The notes under the pieces were generated by a model. It was not told where the DNA came from, did no database searches, and saw only the letters and a program-made list of their open reading frames with translations. This document shows positions 39,525-47,948 of a stretch of 64,000 nt of DNA, in pieces. The stretch is from Rhodospirillales bacterium. Lineage in GTDB: Bacteria > Pseudomonadota > Alphaproteobacteria > Rhodospirillales > Casp-alpha2. A program made the translations under genes and the position numbers. How positions within the stretch are numbered: position 1 is the first letter of the stretch; every line of letters starts with the position of its first letter. The stretch is taken from positions 526,572 to 590,571 of the forward strand of contig JAEPMA010000001.1 of assembly GCA_017644185.1 (NCBI GenBank), given 5' to 3'.

Positions 39525-41213
39525 ATGAAAGGCGCGTTTCGCCAGTCGATGGGCTGGTTGCACACCTGGACCGGACTGCTGGTCGGGTGGGTGCTGTTTT
39601 TCATGTTCCTGACCGGCACGGCGGGCTACTTCGACACCGAGATCGATAGCTGGATGCAGCCGGAACGGCCGATCGTTCAGAACGCCATGACGGCAACGGC
39701 GGCCGTCGATGCCGGGCGGCAATACCTGGAGAGTAACGCGCCCAATGCGGCGCGGTGGTTCATCGCGGTGCCGAGCCACCGGTTCCCGGAACTGCGCCTG
39801 TTCTGGCGGATGTCGCCGGACGCGGATGGAAAGCGGGGGCGGACCGGGCGCGCAAGGCTGGATCCGGAAACCGCCGCGCCCCTCAACTACCGCGACACAG
39901 GTGGGGGGCAACTGCTCTACAGCATGCATTGGCGTCTGCACTATATGCCGGTTCGCGCCGCCGAGTGGATCGTCGGGGTGTGCACCATGTTCATGCTGAT
40001 CGCCATCGTCACCGGGGTGATCATCCACAAAAGAATATTCCGCGACTTCTTCACCCTGAGATTTGCCAAAGGGCAGCGGTCGTGGCTGGACGCGCACAAC
40101 GTCCTGAGCGTGCTGGCGTTGCCGTTCCATCTCATGATCACGTACTCGGGTCTGATCTTCATCGCATACGTATACATGACGCCGGTGATCACGGCGTCGT
40201 ACGGCACCGCAGCGGATGCGCAGGATTCATTCTTCAACGAACTGCTGCGGCGTACGGACGGCGCATCGCCGTCCGGTGTCGCGGCGGACCTGATGCCGTT
40301 GAGGCCGATGGTTCTTGAGGCCGAGCGGCAATGGGGCGAAGGCAGGGTCCGCTTTGTCGAAATCCGTCATCCGGGCGACCGGGATGCATCCGTCAGGATC
40401 GGGCATGAGTGGGCCTCGCCGGTGCGCCGCCCGCCGACGCTGACGTTCAACGGGGCGAACGGCGAGCTGCTGCGGGCGAGCGACGGGATCTACTCGACCC
40501 CGCTTGCCGTCCGCGACGTGTTGTTGGGATTGCACGAAGGCCTGTTCGCGGGGCCGGTGCTGCGTTGGCTGTATTTCCTTTCCGGGGTGATGGGAACGGC
40601 GATGATCGGCGCCGGGATGATCCTGTGGACCGTCAAGCGCCGCGCGAAAAAGGGTGACGCATTCGGCTTCAAACTGGTCGAACGGTTGAACGTCGGGACG
40701 CTGGCCGGGTTGCCGGTCGCCGTCGCCGCGTATTTCTGGGCCAACCGGCTGATCCCGGTCGACGTTGCGGGCCGCGTGGCGTGGGAGGGGCATACGATGT
40801 TCATCGTCTGGGGCGTGATGCTGGCGCATGCCTTTATCCGCCCTTCGGCCAGAGCGTGGGTTGAGCAGTTGTGGCTGGCGGCCGCCGCGTTCGGTCTGAT
40901 CCCGGTGTTGAACGGGCTCACGACCGACAAGCATCTGGGCGTGACGCTGCCCGCGGGGGTCTGGGAACTGGCGGGGGTCGACCTGACGATGTTTGCGTTC
41001 GGCGCCGCGTTTGCGTTCGCCGCAATCGTCCTGGGAAGGCGCGGGAAGACACTAAAATCTGGCGCATGTCACCCCGGCGAAAGCCGGGGCCCAGGGCCGC
41101 AGGCGCGATCTCGCCTCGATGCAACCGCGCACGGCGCTCTGGATTCCGGCATACGCCGGAATGACGGTCCCATTGAGGGAAGGGAAGTGGTAAGACCGAA
41201 TGACCGCCCTTAA
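39525..41213 (+). CDS. PepSY-associated membrane protein, probable siderophore reductase, C-terminus extended by a repeat
   Basis: A 562-aa inner-membrane protein with PepSY-TM architecture: an N-terminal helix (LHTWTGLLVGWVLFFMFLTG), a periplasmic PepSY-type region, a second helix pair (MFMLIAIVTGVII), and a third and fourth membrane block near the C-terminus. Conserved His residues (MHWRLHY, WLDAHNVLSV, EGHTMF) could hold heme. Such proteins may reduce ferric siderophores. The last ~45 residues (from about GKTLKSGACHPG) are encoded by a dispersed repeat at 41068-41167, not by ordinary gene sequence. ATG 39525 replaces a longer out-of-character frame. The gene overlaps the DUF3325 gene by 14 bases. 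Confidence 0.82.
   Translation: MKGAFRQSMGWLHTWTGLLVGWVLFFMFLTGTAGYFDTEIDSWMQPERPIVQNAMTATAAVDAGRQYLESNAPNAARWFIAVPSHRFPELRLFWRMSPDADGKRGRTGRARLDPETAAPLNYRDTGGGQLLYSMHWRLHYMPVRAAEWIVGVCTMFMLIAIVTGVIIHKRIFRDFFTLRFAKGQRSWLDAHNVLSVLALPFHLMITYSGLIFIAYVYMTPVITASYGTAADAQDSFFNELLRRTDGASPSGVAADLMPLRPMVLEAERQWGEGRVRFVEIRHPGDRDASVRIGHEWASPVRRPPTLTFNGANGELLRASDGIYSTPLAVRDVLLGLHEGLFAGPVLRWLYFLSGVMGTAMIGAGMILWTVKRRAKKGDAFGFKLVERLNVGTLAGLPVAVAAYFWANRLIPVDVAGRVAWEGHTMFIVWGVMLAHAFIRPSARAWVEQLWLAAAAFGLIPVLNGLTTDKHLGVTLPAGVWELAGVDLTMFAFGAAFAFAAIVLGRRGKTLKSGACHPGESRGPGPQARSRLDATAHGALDSGIRRNDGPIEGREVVRPNDRP
41068..41167. repeat. REP-like dispersed repeat (GTCACCCCGGCGAAAGCCGGGG type), copy 1
   Basis: It begins GTCACCCCGGCGAAAGCCGGGG and ends CTGGATTCCGGCATACGCCGGAATGACGG, two inverted hairpins flanking about 50 bases. 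A shorter copy lies at 59292-59359. Such elements are scattered in many proteobacterial genomes. This copy reads through in the PepSY gene's frame and forms its C-terminus. Confidence 0.85.
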
Positions 41214-41487
41214 CATCATCGCCGCGATACTGTGTGCGTTCGCGGGACTGGGCGCGCTCGCCATGGCCATGGCGCGCCACGCCCGCGATGTGTTCGGCAG
41301 AACGCCTGAGCGGCGGACGGCATGGTCGCTCAGGATATTCGGGATGGTGATGCTGTGCGCGGCTTATGCGTTCAGTGTTTACGCCTGGGGCCCAAAAGTC
41401 GGTCCTGTCGGGTGGTTCGGTGTCCTTTCGGCTGCGGCGCTTGCCGTGGTGACGATCCTTGCCGTCAAAACGCCCGCCGGGCGCTGA
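41200..41487 (+). CDS. DUF3325-type small membrane protein
   Basis: A 95-aa protein with about three hydrophobic segments, the pattern of DUF3325 proteins that accompany PepSY siderophore reductases. It begins 14 bases before the end of the PepSY gene. It completes the receptor, DUF3649, PepSY, DUF3325 set. ATG 41200 is the only likely start. Confidence 0.72.
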   Translation: MTALNIIAAILCAFAGLGALAMAMARHARDVFGRTPERRTAWSLRIFGMVMLCAAYAFSVYAWGPKVGPVGWFGVLSAAALAVVTILAVKTPAGR

Positions 41488-41583
41488 ACACGTTTTTGTT
41501 TGGTCGGCCCGAATTTGATCCTTATATGACTGAAGGGCCGGTCGGGCGGTGCGTGCCGTGAACCGGCGGGCAGGGGGAAACAC

Positions 41584-42450
41584 ATGAAACTGATGATGTT
41601 CGAGAACGGCGGCGAGGCCCGCCTGGGTGTGGTCGCGGGTGAGCGTGTCACCGACGTTGCCGCGTGCGACCCGTCGCTGCCGGCGACGATGATCGCGTTG
41701 ATCAACGGCGGCGCGGACGTATTGAAGACGTTGGCCGACATGATCCCCGGTGCACCGGAAAGCGCTATTCTCAAACTGGCAGACGTCACGCCGGCGCTGC
41801 CGATCGCCAGGCCCGGCAAATTCGTGTGTGTCGGCTTGAACTATGCAGCGCACGCGGCCGAAGGCGGGCACGACATCCCTGAATACCCGTCGCTCTTTCC
41901 GCGCTACAACAGTTCGCTGATCGCGGCCGGACAACCGGTGATCCGGCCGACCGTGTCCGACCAACTGGATTACGAGGTCGAACTGACCATCGTCATCGGC
42001 AAAGGGGGGCGGCATATTTCCGAGCAGGACGCCCTTGAGCACGTGTTCGGTTATACGATCTTCAACGACGTCTCGGTGCGCGATTATCAACGCAAGACCA
42101 AGCAATGGACCCAGGGCAAGAACTTCGACGGTACCGGCCCGCTCGGCCCCGTCGTCGTCACGCCCGACGATTTACCTTCTGGCGCGTCGGGGCTTCGGAT
42201 CACCAGCCGCGTCAACGGCGAGACGCGCCAGGATTCCAACACCGCCGACATGATCTTTCCGGTCGCACGCATCATCGCCATCTTGTCCGAATTCATGACC
42301 CTCGAGCCGGGCGACGTGATCGCGACGGGAACGCCGTCGGGTGTTGCGCACGCCATGAAGCCGCCCGGTTGGATGAAGCCCGGTGACGTGGTCGAGGCCG
42401 AGATCGAGGGGATCGGCATTCTCTCGAACCCGATCATCGCCGAAGGCTGA
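41584..42450 (+). CDS. Fumarylacetoacetate hydrolase (FAH) family protein
   Basis: A 288-aa protein. The FAH-fold core begins near residue 80 with FVCVGLNYAAHAAEGG. Metal ligands lie in LDYEVELTIVIGKGGRHI and in VFGYTIFNDVSVRDYQ, with ATGTPSGVAHAMKPPGWM near the end. Family members cleave acyl-C or oxo-acid bonds, for example acylpyruvase or 2-hydroxyhepta-2,4-diene-1,7-dioate isomerase activities. The substrate is not apparent. A GGGGGAAA ribosome site precedes ATG 41584. It is not clearly linked to the iron cluster upstream. Confidence 0.9.
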   Translation: MKLMMFENGGEARLGVVAGERVTDVAACDPSLPATMIALINGGADVLKTLADMIPGAPESAILKLADVTPALPIARPGKFVCVGLNYAAHAAEGGHDIPEYPSLFPRYNSSLIAAGQPVIRPTVSDQLDYEVELTIVIGKGGRHISEQDALEHVFGYTIFNDVSVRDYQRKTKQWTQGKNFDGTGPLGPVVVTPDDLPSGASGLRITSRVNGETRQDSNTADMIFPVARIIAILSEFMTLEPGDVIATGTPSGVAHAMKPPGWMKPGDVVEAEIEGIGILSNPIIAEG

Positions 42451-42456
42451 TAACCG

Positions 42457-42554
42457 CCCCTCACCCGGCGCGCGATGCGCGCCACCCTCTCCCCGGGGAG
42501 AGGGGCGTTCCGGCCGGGTCCCTTCTCCCTGGGGAGAAGGACAGGATGAGGGGC
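42457..42554. repeat. CTCTCCCC/GGGGAGAG dispersed repeat, copy A
   Basis: It starts CCCCTCACCCGGCGCGCGATGCGCGCCACCCT and ends TTCTCCCTGGGGAGAAGGACAGGATGAGGGG. It contains several stacked hairpins (CTCTCCCCGGGGAGAG; TTCTCCCTGGGGAGAA). Related copies lie at 43840-43989 and 63914-64000. It probably folds strongly in RNA and could also act as a transcription stop between the genes at 42450 and 42581. Confidence 0.82.
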
Positions 42555-42580
42555 GCAGCCGGGGGTGCTAGACTGGTCTC

Positions 42581-43348
42581 ATGCTCATCGAAGCGCTTAA
42601 GTATCTGACGACGCCATGTCCCGCGCCGTACCGGCGGATCGGGTATCTGAAAGAGCTGATCGCGACCGAGGCCAGGTTTAAACGCAACCGGGCGACCTGG
42701 CAGCCGCACCTGGACCGGACCCGCGCCGTCATCATCAAAGCTGCAGAGCAGGTGACGCGCAAGGACACGGTGATCGTCCTTGGCGCCGGGATGCTGGCGG
42801 ATATCCCGCTCGACCGTCTGGCGCATGCGTTTGGCCGGGTGCGGTTAGTCGATGTCTGTTTCCTGAATGAAACGCGGCGCGCGGCGACCTTTTATTCAAA
42901 TGTCGAGTTGGAGCATCACGACGTCACCGGCATCGTCGCGCCGCTTCTGTCGAGGGAGGTGCCGCAGCCCCGCCTTCCATCGGGTTTGTCGTTGGGAGAT
43001 GCCGACCTCGTGATCTCCGCCAACGTGCTCGCCCAACTGCCTCTGATTCCGCTCGACTATTTGCGGCGGCAACGTCCGAGTATCGATGACGAAGAACTGG
43101 AAGCGTTCGCGCAAGCCATCATCCGCAGCCATCTCGGTTTGTTGGAGACGTGCGCCGGTACGGTCTGCCTGGTGACGGAGGTCGAGCGCCAGATCCGGGA
43201 TGGAGAGCGGCTTGTCGAGAGCGTCGATCCGCTGCGCGGCGTCTTGCCCGACCGCGAAGGCGACGAGTGGGTGTGGGACATCGCGCCCCGGCCCGAACTC
43301 CTCCCCGATGCGGATATCAGGAACCGGGTCAGGGGGATGGTGTGGTAG
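42581..43348 (+). CDS. Hypothetical protein with methyltransferase-like nucleotide fold
   Basis: A 255-aa protein without a recognised family. The middle contains a Rossmann-like block, DTVIVLGAGMLADIPLDRL followed by VRLVDVCFLN, similar to motif I and II of class I SAM-dependent methyltransferases, and later DADLVISANVLAQLP resembles motif IV. The N-terminal 45 residues look like an all-helical cap. It has ATG 42581 just after a repeat element, and a DedA/YqaA-like gene follows 47 bases later. The acceptor, if any, is unknown. Confidence 0.6.
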   Translation: MLIEALKYLTTPCPAPYRRIGYLKELIATEARFKRNRATWQPHLDRTRAVIIKAAEQVTRKDTVIVLGAGMLADIPLDRLAHAFGRVRLVDVCFLNETRRAATFYSNVELEHHDVTGIVAPLLSREVPQPRLPSGLSLGDADLVISANVLAQLPLIPLDYLRRQRPSIDDEELEAFAQAIIRSHLGLLETCAGTVCLVTEVERQIRDGERLVESVDPLRGVLPDREGDEWVWDIAPRPELLPDADIRNRVRGMVW

Positions 43349-43395
43349 GGCCGATTTCGCTTGTTCGCGGGGGGGCCCGCTCCTTACGGTGACGG

Positions 43396-43833
43396 ATGTT
43401 TGATTTCGGCGTTTACGGCGGGCTTTTCGGTGTCGCTTTCCTGGCCGCCACGATCCTGCCGGCGCAGTCGGAGATCGGCCTCGTCGCCCTGATCATCAAT
43501 GGTGAGCATTCGATCCCGCTATTGATCACGGTCGCGAGTATCGGGAATACCCTGGGCGCGGTCGTCAACTGGGCGATCGGGCGCGGCGTCGAACGGTTCC
43601 ACGACAAAAAGTGGTTTCCCGCGTCCCCCAAACAGCTGGACCGGGCGACGGGGTGGTATCACAAATACGGCCGCTGGAGTTTGTTGTTGAGCTGGGCGCC
43701 GTTCGTCGGCGACCCGTTGACCCTCGCCGCGGGCGTGCTGCGCGAGCCGTTCTGGTCGTTCTTTCTATTGGTCGCGTTCGCCAAAACGGCGCGCTACATC
43801 GTCACCGCCGCCATCGCCATGAACTGGATTTGA
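43396..43833 (+). CDS. DedA/YqaA-family membrane protein
   Basis: A 145-aa membrane protein with four hydrophobic segments. VAFLAATILPAQSEIGLVAL, NTLGAVVNWAIGRG and SWAPFVGDPLTLAAGVLRE are characteristic of YqaA/DedA-type proteins, which belong to the SNARE-associated/VTT fold and may move lipids or act as transporters. It is short compared with full DedA proteins. The gene is followed by two repeat elements before the sox operon on the other strand. Confidence 0.82.
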   Translation: MFDFGVYGGLFGVAFLAATILPAQSEIGLVALIINGEHSIPLLITVASIGNTLGAVVNWAIGRGVERFHDKKWFPASPKQLDRATGWYHKYGRWSLLLSWAPFVGDPLTLAAGVLREPFWSFFLLVAFAKTARYIVTAAIAMNWI

Positions 43834-43839
43834 TATAGC

Positions 43840-43989
43840 CTCCTCACCTAACCTCTCCCCCCTGAGGGGGAGAGGGATTAAAGGATTACGATGCGGCAGG
43901 GTTCCTTCTCCCTTGGGAGAAGGACAGGATGAGGGGGTGACCCCTCACCCGGCGCGCGATGCGCGCCACCCTCTCCCGGGGGAGAGGGG
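43840..43989. repeat. CTCTCCCC/GGGGAGAG dispersed repeat, copy B (one and a half units)
   Basis: The first unit (43840-43936) carries CTCACCTAACCTCTCCCC and ends AAGGACAGGATGAGGGGG. The second (43940-43989) repeats TCACCCGGCGCGCGATGCGCG and GGGGGAGAGGGG of copy A. This converging-gene region ends the plus-strand gene at 43833 and the minus-strand sox operon at 43994, so it may serve as a bidirectional terminator. Confidence 0.82.
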
Positions 43990-43993
43990 AAAA

Positions 43994-44626
43994 TCACCCC
44001 ACCTTGAGGCCGAACTCCTGCGAGGCGTCCTCGAGCCAGGTCCAGAGATAGGTCGAGAAGCTTCTGAGCGCATAAAGCTCATACGTCGGGTCGCCGTTTC
44101 GTGCGGTCGCGGTGTGGATCAGCATCACGCCCACCTTGGAGACGATGGTTTGCGCGCACTGGCCGGGGGCGAATTTCGACGGGTGGAGATCGAGGGCGCA
44201 GCCTTTTTGTAAGACCTCGCGGGCGCGCGGCCCGGAAATCTCGATGCACGTGCGGGCGTGGGTTGAATCCGTGACCGACGCGTGCAGGCCGTCGACCTTC
44301 AGATTCTTCCAAAGCGCGTTCATCGCGCGCTCGGCGCCTTCCGGTTTCGTGATGACCAGCCATTCGTCCGGGCCCAGCCACATGATGCGCGTCGTCGTCG
44401 GCTTCCCCGATACCGTGTTCGGATCGACGGGGGGCGACAGCTTGACGGCTTTCTGGACGGCGTCGACGAAGTTTTTGTCCTTCACGTCGCCCCGAATGTT
44501 GATGAGGCCCCGATAGGGGATTTCCCTCATCACCACACCCGTGCCGGAAAGTTCGCTGTCTTCATGAGCGCGGGCTTCGAGACCCAGGTGCGCGAGCGGG
44601 CTTCTGAGGCGGTATGCGTCAACCAT
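43994..44626 (-). CDS. soxG: Sarcosine oxidase subunit gamma
   Basis: A 210-aa GcvT-like small subunit of heterotetrameric sarcosine oxidase. Recognised from MVDAYRLRSPLAHLGLEARA near the N-terminus, MWLGPDEWLVIT and CIEISGPRAREVLQKGCALDLHP. It stabilises the alpha subunit and probably helps form the THF site. It begins within the last eight bases of soxA and is the last gene of the operon. Confidence 0.92.
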   Translation of the reverse strand: MVDAYRLRSPLAHLGLEARAHEDSELSGTGVVMREIPYRGLINIRGDVKDKNFVDAVQKAVKLSPPVDPNTVSGKPTTTRIMWLGPDEWLVITKPEGAERAMNALWKNLKVDGLHASVTDSTHARTCIEISGPRAREVLQKGCALDLHPSKFAPGQCAQTIVSKVGVMLIHTATARNGDPTYELYALRSFSTYLWTWLEDASQEFGLKVG

Positions 44627-47600
44627 TCATCCGGCTCCCTTCGGGGTCATAGAAGATCGGATCGACGATCTCGCAGGCGATCGTCTTGTCCTTCATCGGC
44701 ACGTAAACCGTGTCGCCTTTTCTGTTGCGGCCGTTCTTGACCAGGGCCATCGCGATGGACTGATCCAGCGCCGCCGACCAGTAACTGGACGTCACGTGAC
44801 CGATCATATCCATCGGTGGTTCGGGCCGGGTTGCGGCGACGATCTGCCCGCCTTCGGGCAGGACTTCCGCCGGATCGGCAGTCTTGAGCCCGACCAGATG
44901 CTTGCGGTCGTCGCGGATGGTATCTTCACGCGACAACGAGCGCTTGCCGATGAAATCCGGTTTCTTCTTCGAGACGATCCAGTCCATCCCGAGATCGATG
45001 GGCGTCACCGTCCCGTCGGTTTCCTGGCCGACGATGATGAAACCCTTCTCGGCCCTCAGCACGTGCATCGTTTCCGTGCCGAACGGCGTGATGCCGTATT
45101 TTTCGCCAGCATTCATGATGTCGGTCCAGAGCGAAAGACCACAAGATGCGGGCACGTTGATTTCGTAGCTGAGTTCGCCGGTGAAGCTGATCCGATAAAC
45201 CCGCGCCGGAATCCCGCCGACCGTGCCGTCCTTCCACGACATGAAAGGGAAGGCTTCGGGGTCGAGATCGATGTCGGAGGTGAACTCGCTCAACAGATCG
45301 CGGGCGTTCGGACCGGCGAGCTGCAGGGTCGCGAACTGCTCGGTGACCGACGTCAGATAGACCTTGAGATCCGGCCATTCGGTCTGCAGCCATTCCTCCA
45401 ACCACGCGAGCACGCGCGGCGCGCCGCCGGAGGTGGTGGTCATCAGATAATGGTTCTCGCCGAGACAAGACGTCACGCCGTCGTCCATCACCATCCCGTC
45501 TTCGCCCAGCATCAACCCATACCGGCACTTCCCGGGCGCCAGCTTCAGCCAGGCGTTGGTGTACATGCGGTTTAAGAATTCCGCCGCATCGGGACCCTGA
45601 ATATCGATCTTCCCCAATGTCGTCGCATCCAGCATCCCGACACTGTTCCGGACCGCCAGGCATTCGCGGCTGACCGCGTCCTGCATGCTCTCACCCTCAA
45701 GCGGGTAGTACCACGGGCGCCGCCACTGGCTGACGTCTTCCCACAAGCATCCCGCCTGTTCGTGCCAGTCGTGCATGGGCGTCCTGCGGATCGGATCGAA
45801 GAACTCACCCACCGCGCGGCCCGCGAGCGCGCCCATGGTGACGGGCGAGTAGGGCGGGCGGAAGGTGGTGGTGCCGGTCTGCGGGATGGTTTGGCCGAGC
45901 GCCGCCGACAGGATCGCATGACCCGGAATGTTGCCGGTCTTGCCCTGATCGGTCGCCATGCCCAGCGTGGTGTAGCGCTTGGCGTGCTCGACCGAGCGGT
46001 AGCCCTCGCGCGCCGCCAATTGGACGTCGGCGACGGTGACATCATTTTGTTGGTCGAGGAAGTGCTTGCCGCGCTGGCCCGCCGGTTTGGTGGTCGGGAT
46101 GTACCAGAGCGTGCGCCAGGGGGTCTCGTCGACGTCGGCGGTGGCTTTGCCAACGGCCGGGCGCTTCTTCGCCGTCATGCCGAGTTTCGAACACGCGTCG
46201 ATCCCGGCGAAATCACCCTCGTTCAACGCCTGCGCCAGCGAGAAGCTGCCGTTGGCGGCGCCGCATGCGGCTTCGGCCTGCAGCGTGTCGCCGGGTACGA
46301 ACACGCCGTCTTCGTCGCGCCAGGTGTTCTTGCCCGCCGAATGGCTGTGCAGGTGGACGACCGGGTTCCAGCCGCCGCTGGAGCCGATGGTGTCGCACGA
46401 AATGGTGCGCGGTTTTCCGGTGACATTCTCACCGTCGTCGGTGAGCTTCATGATTTCGATGCCCCGGATCTTCTTTGAGCCGAGCACGCCGGTGATCGCC
46501 GAATTGTCGATGACCTCGATCCCGGCTTCGATGGCGCGGGAAACGAGTTCACCTGACGGGTCTTTCCTGACGTCGACGACGCAGGCGACGACGGCCCCCG
46601 CCGATTTGAGATCGAGCGCCGAACGATACGCATCGTCGTTGTTGGTGAAGATCACGTGGCGTTTGCCGGGCGTCACCCCATAGCGGTTGACGTAGGCGCG
46701 AAGCGCACTTGCCAGCATGCAGCCGGGGCGGTCGTTGTCGCTATAGATCAGCGGGCGTTCGATGGCGCCCGTCGCCAGGATCACCCTTTTCGCGCGGACC
46801 CGCCAAACCCGCTGGCGGGTGCGGCCGTCTTCTCCATAAGCGACGTTATCGGAGCGGTTCTGGAGGAGGCCGATAAAGTTGTGATCGTAATAACCGAACG
46901 CGGTCGTGTGTTTGAGGATCGTCACGTCCGGGTTGGCCATCAGTTCGCCCTCGACGTCCGCGACCCAATCCGCCGCGGGCTTTTCATCGATCTCGAATGT
47001 CTCGTTCAGAAGCTGACCGCCCAGTTCGGTCTGCTCGTCGACGAGGATCACCCGTGCGCCCGTCGCGGCGGCGGCGCGCGCGGCCGAGAGGCCCGACGGC
47101 CCGGCACCGATGATGACGACGTCCGCGTGCGCGTTCATCTTATCATATGTATCGGCGTCCGGTTCTTCCGGGGATTTACCGAGACCGGCGGCACGGCGGA
47201 TGAAGTGCTCGTAGACCTTCCACCCCGACACCGGCCACATGAAGGTCTTATAATAGAAGCCCGCCGGTAACAGACGGTGGAACAACCCGTTGACCGCCAT
47301 CACGTCGTAGCTTGGGGACGGCCAGCAGTTGACGCTGGAGGCGTCCAAGCCCTCGTACAAGGGGATGCGCGTCGCCAGCATGTTGGAGATCGTGCGCGAT
47401 CCGCGCTCAAGCTGCACCAGCGCGTTGGGCTCTTCGGTGCCCGCCGTGACGATGCCGCGTGGGCGGTGATACTTGAAGCTACGGCCGATCAGATTGACGC
47501 CGTTGGCCAAGAGCGCCGAGGCGAGGGTGTCGCCTTCGTAACCGCTCATCAGACGGCCGTTGAAATAGAAATCGATCTGTTTCGAGCGGTCGATGCGGCC

Positions 47601-47630
47601 GCCGTTCATAAGGCGATGCGACTGGCTCAT
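44619..47630 (-). CDS. soxA: Sarcosine oxidase subunit alpha
   Basis: A 1003-aa subunit. An N-terminal Fer2-like region comes first. A NAD(P)-binding Rossmann domain follows (IIGAGPSGLSAARAAAATG, about 175-195), then a middle flavoprotein-like part. The C-terminal third is a GcvT folate domain with YTNAWLKLAPGKCRYGLML, about 600-1000. Together with beta it oxidises sarcosine to glycine, transferring the formaldehyde unit to THF as methylene-THF and producing H2O2. The start ATG 47630 overlaps the soxD stop (ATGA). The length is normal for the family. Confidence 0.94.
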   Translation of the reverse strand: MSQSHRLMNGGRIDRSKQIDFYFNGRLMSGYEGDTLASALLANGVNLIGRSFKYHRPRGIVTAGTEEPNALVQLERGSRTISNMLATRIPLYEGLDASSVNCWPSPSYDVMAVNGLFHRLLPAGFYYKTFMWPVSGWKVYEHFIRRAAGLGKSPEEPDADTYDKMNAHADVVIIGAGPSGLSAARAAAATGARVILVDEQTELGGQLLNETFEIDEKPAADWVADVEGELMANPDVTILKHTTAFGYYDHNFIGLLQNRSDNVAYGEDGRTRQRVWRVRAKRVILATGAIERPLIYSDNDRPGCMLASALRAYVNRYGVTPGKRHVIFTNNDDAYRSALDLKSAGAVVACVVDVRKDPSGELVSRAIEAGIEVIDNSAITGVLGSKKIRGIEIMKLTDDGENVTGKPRTISCDTIGSSGGWNPVVHLHSHSAGKNTWRDEDGVFVPGDTLQAEAACGAANGSFSLAQALNEGDFAGIDACSKLGMTAKKRPAVGKATADVDETPWRTLWYIPTTKPAGQRGKHFLDQQNDVTVADVQLAAREGYRSVEHAKRYTTLGMATDQGKTGNIPGHAILSAALGQTIPQTGTTTFRPPYSPVTMGALAGRAVGEFFDPIRRTPMHDWHEQAGCLWEDVSQWRRPWYYPLEGESMQDAVSRECLAVRNSVGMLDATTLGKIDIQGPDAAEFLNRMYTNAWLKLAPGKCRYGLMLGEDGMVMDDGVTSCLGENHYLMTTTSGGAPRVLAWLEEWLQTEWPDLKVYLTSVTEQFATLQLAGPNARDLLSEFTSDIDLDPEAFPFMSWKDGTVGGIPARVYRISFTGELSYEINVPASCGLSLWTDIMNAGEKYGITPFGTETMHVLRAEKGFIIVGQETDGTVTPIDLGMDWIVSKKKPDFIGKRSLSREDTIRDDRKHLVGLKTADPAEVLPEGGQIVAATRPEPPMDMIGHVTSSYWSAALDQSIAMALVKNGRNRKGDTVYVPMKDKTIACEIVDPIFYDPEGSRMNG

Positions 47631-47935
47631 GACGTCTTACCCTTCTCGATCATCGCCTTGATCTCTTTGGGCGGTTGCTCACCCATTTTGTAGATCGCCA
47701 GGATTTCGTTGGTGTGCGTGTTGCGGGCCGCGTTGAACCAGCGGCGGCACCCCGCCGTGTGGACCCAGCGTTCCAGGTGCACGCCTTTCGTATTTTTCCG
47801 CATGAACAGGTAATCGGCCCATTCGGCGTCCGACAATTTCTCCGGGTTTTCCGGGCGCGCGATGTGCGCCTCGTGACCGTACGAGAACTCGCTTTCCTCG
47901 CGCTCCCCACAGAAGGGACAGGTGATCAAAAACAT
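47627..47935 (-). CDS. soxD: Sarcosine oxidase subunit delta
   Basis: A 102-aa zinc-binding subunit. The cysteine pair CPFCGEREESEF near the N-terminus and the later HTAGCRRWFNAARNT supply the zinc ligands. It begins 13 bases after the soxB stop and overlaps soxA by four bases, in the standard order B, D, A, G. Confidence 0.94.
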   Translation of the reverse strand: MFLITCPFCGEREESEFSYGHEAHIARPENPEKLSDAEWADYLFMRKNTKGVHLERWVHTAGCRRWFNAARNTHTNEILAIYKMGEQPPKEIKAMIEKGKTS

Positions 47936-47948
47936 GTTCGTTCCTTCC

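Noticed and set aside
42457..43989. Possible CRISPR array from repeated CTCTCCCC blocks
   Set aside because: The repeats are not regularly spaced and lack unique spacers of constant length, and no cas gene is near.
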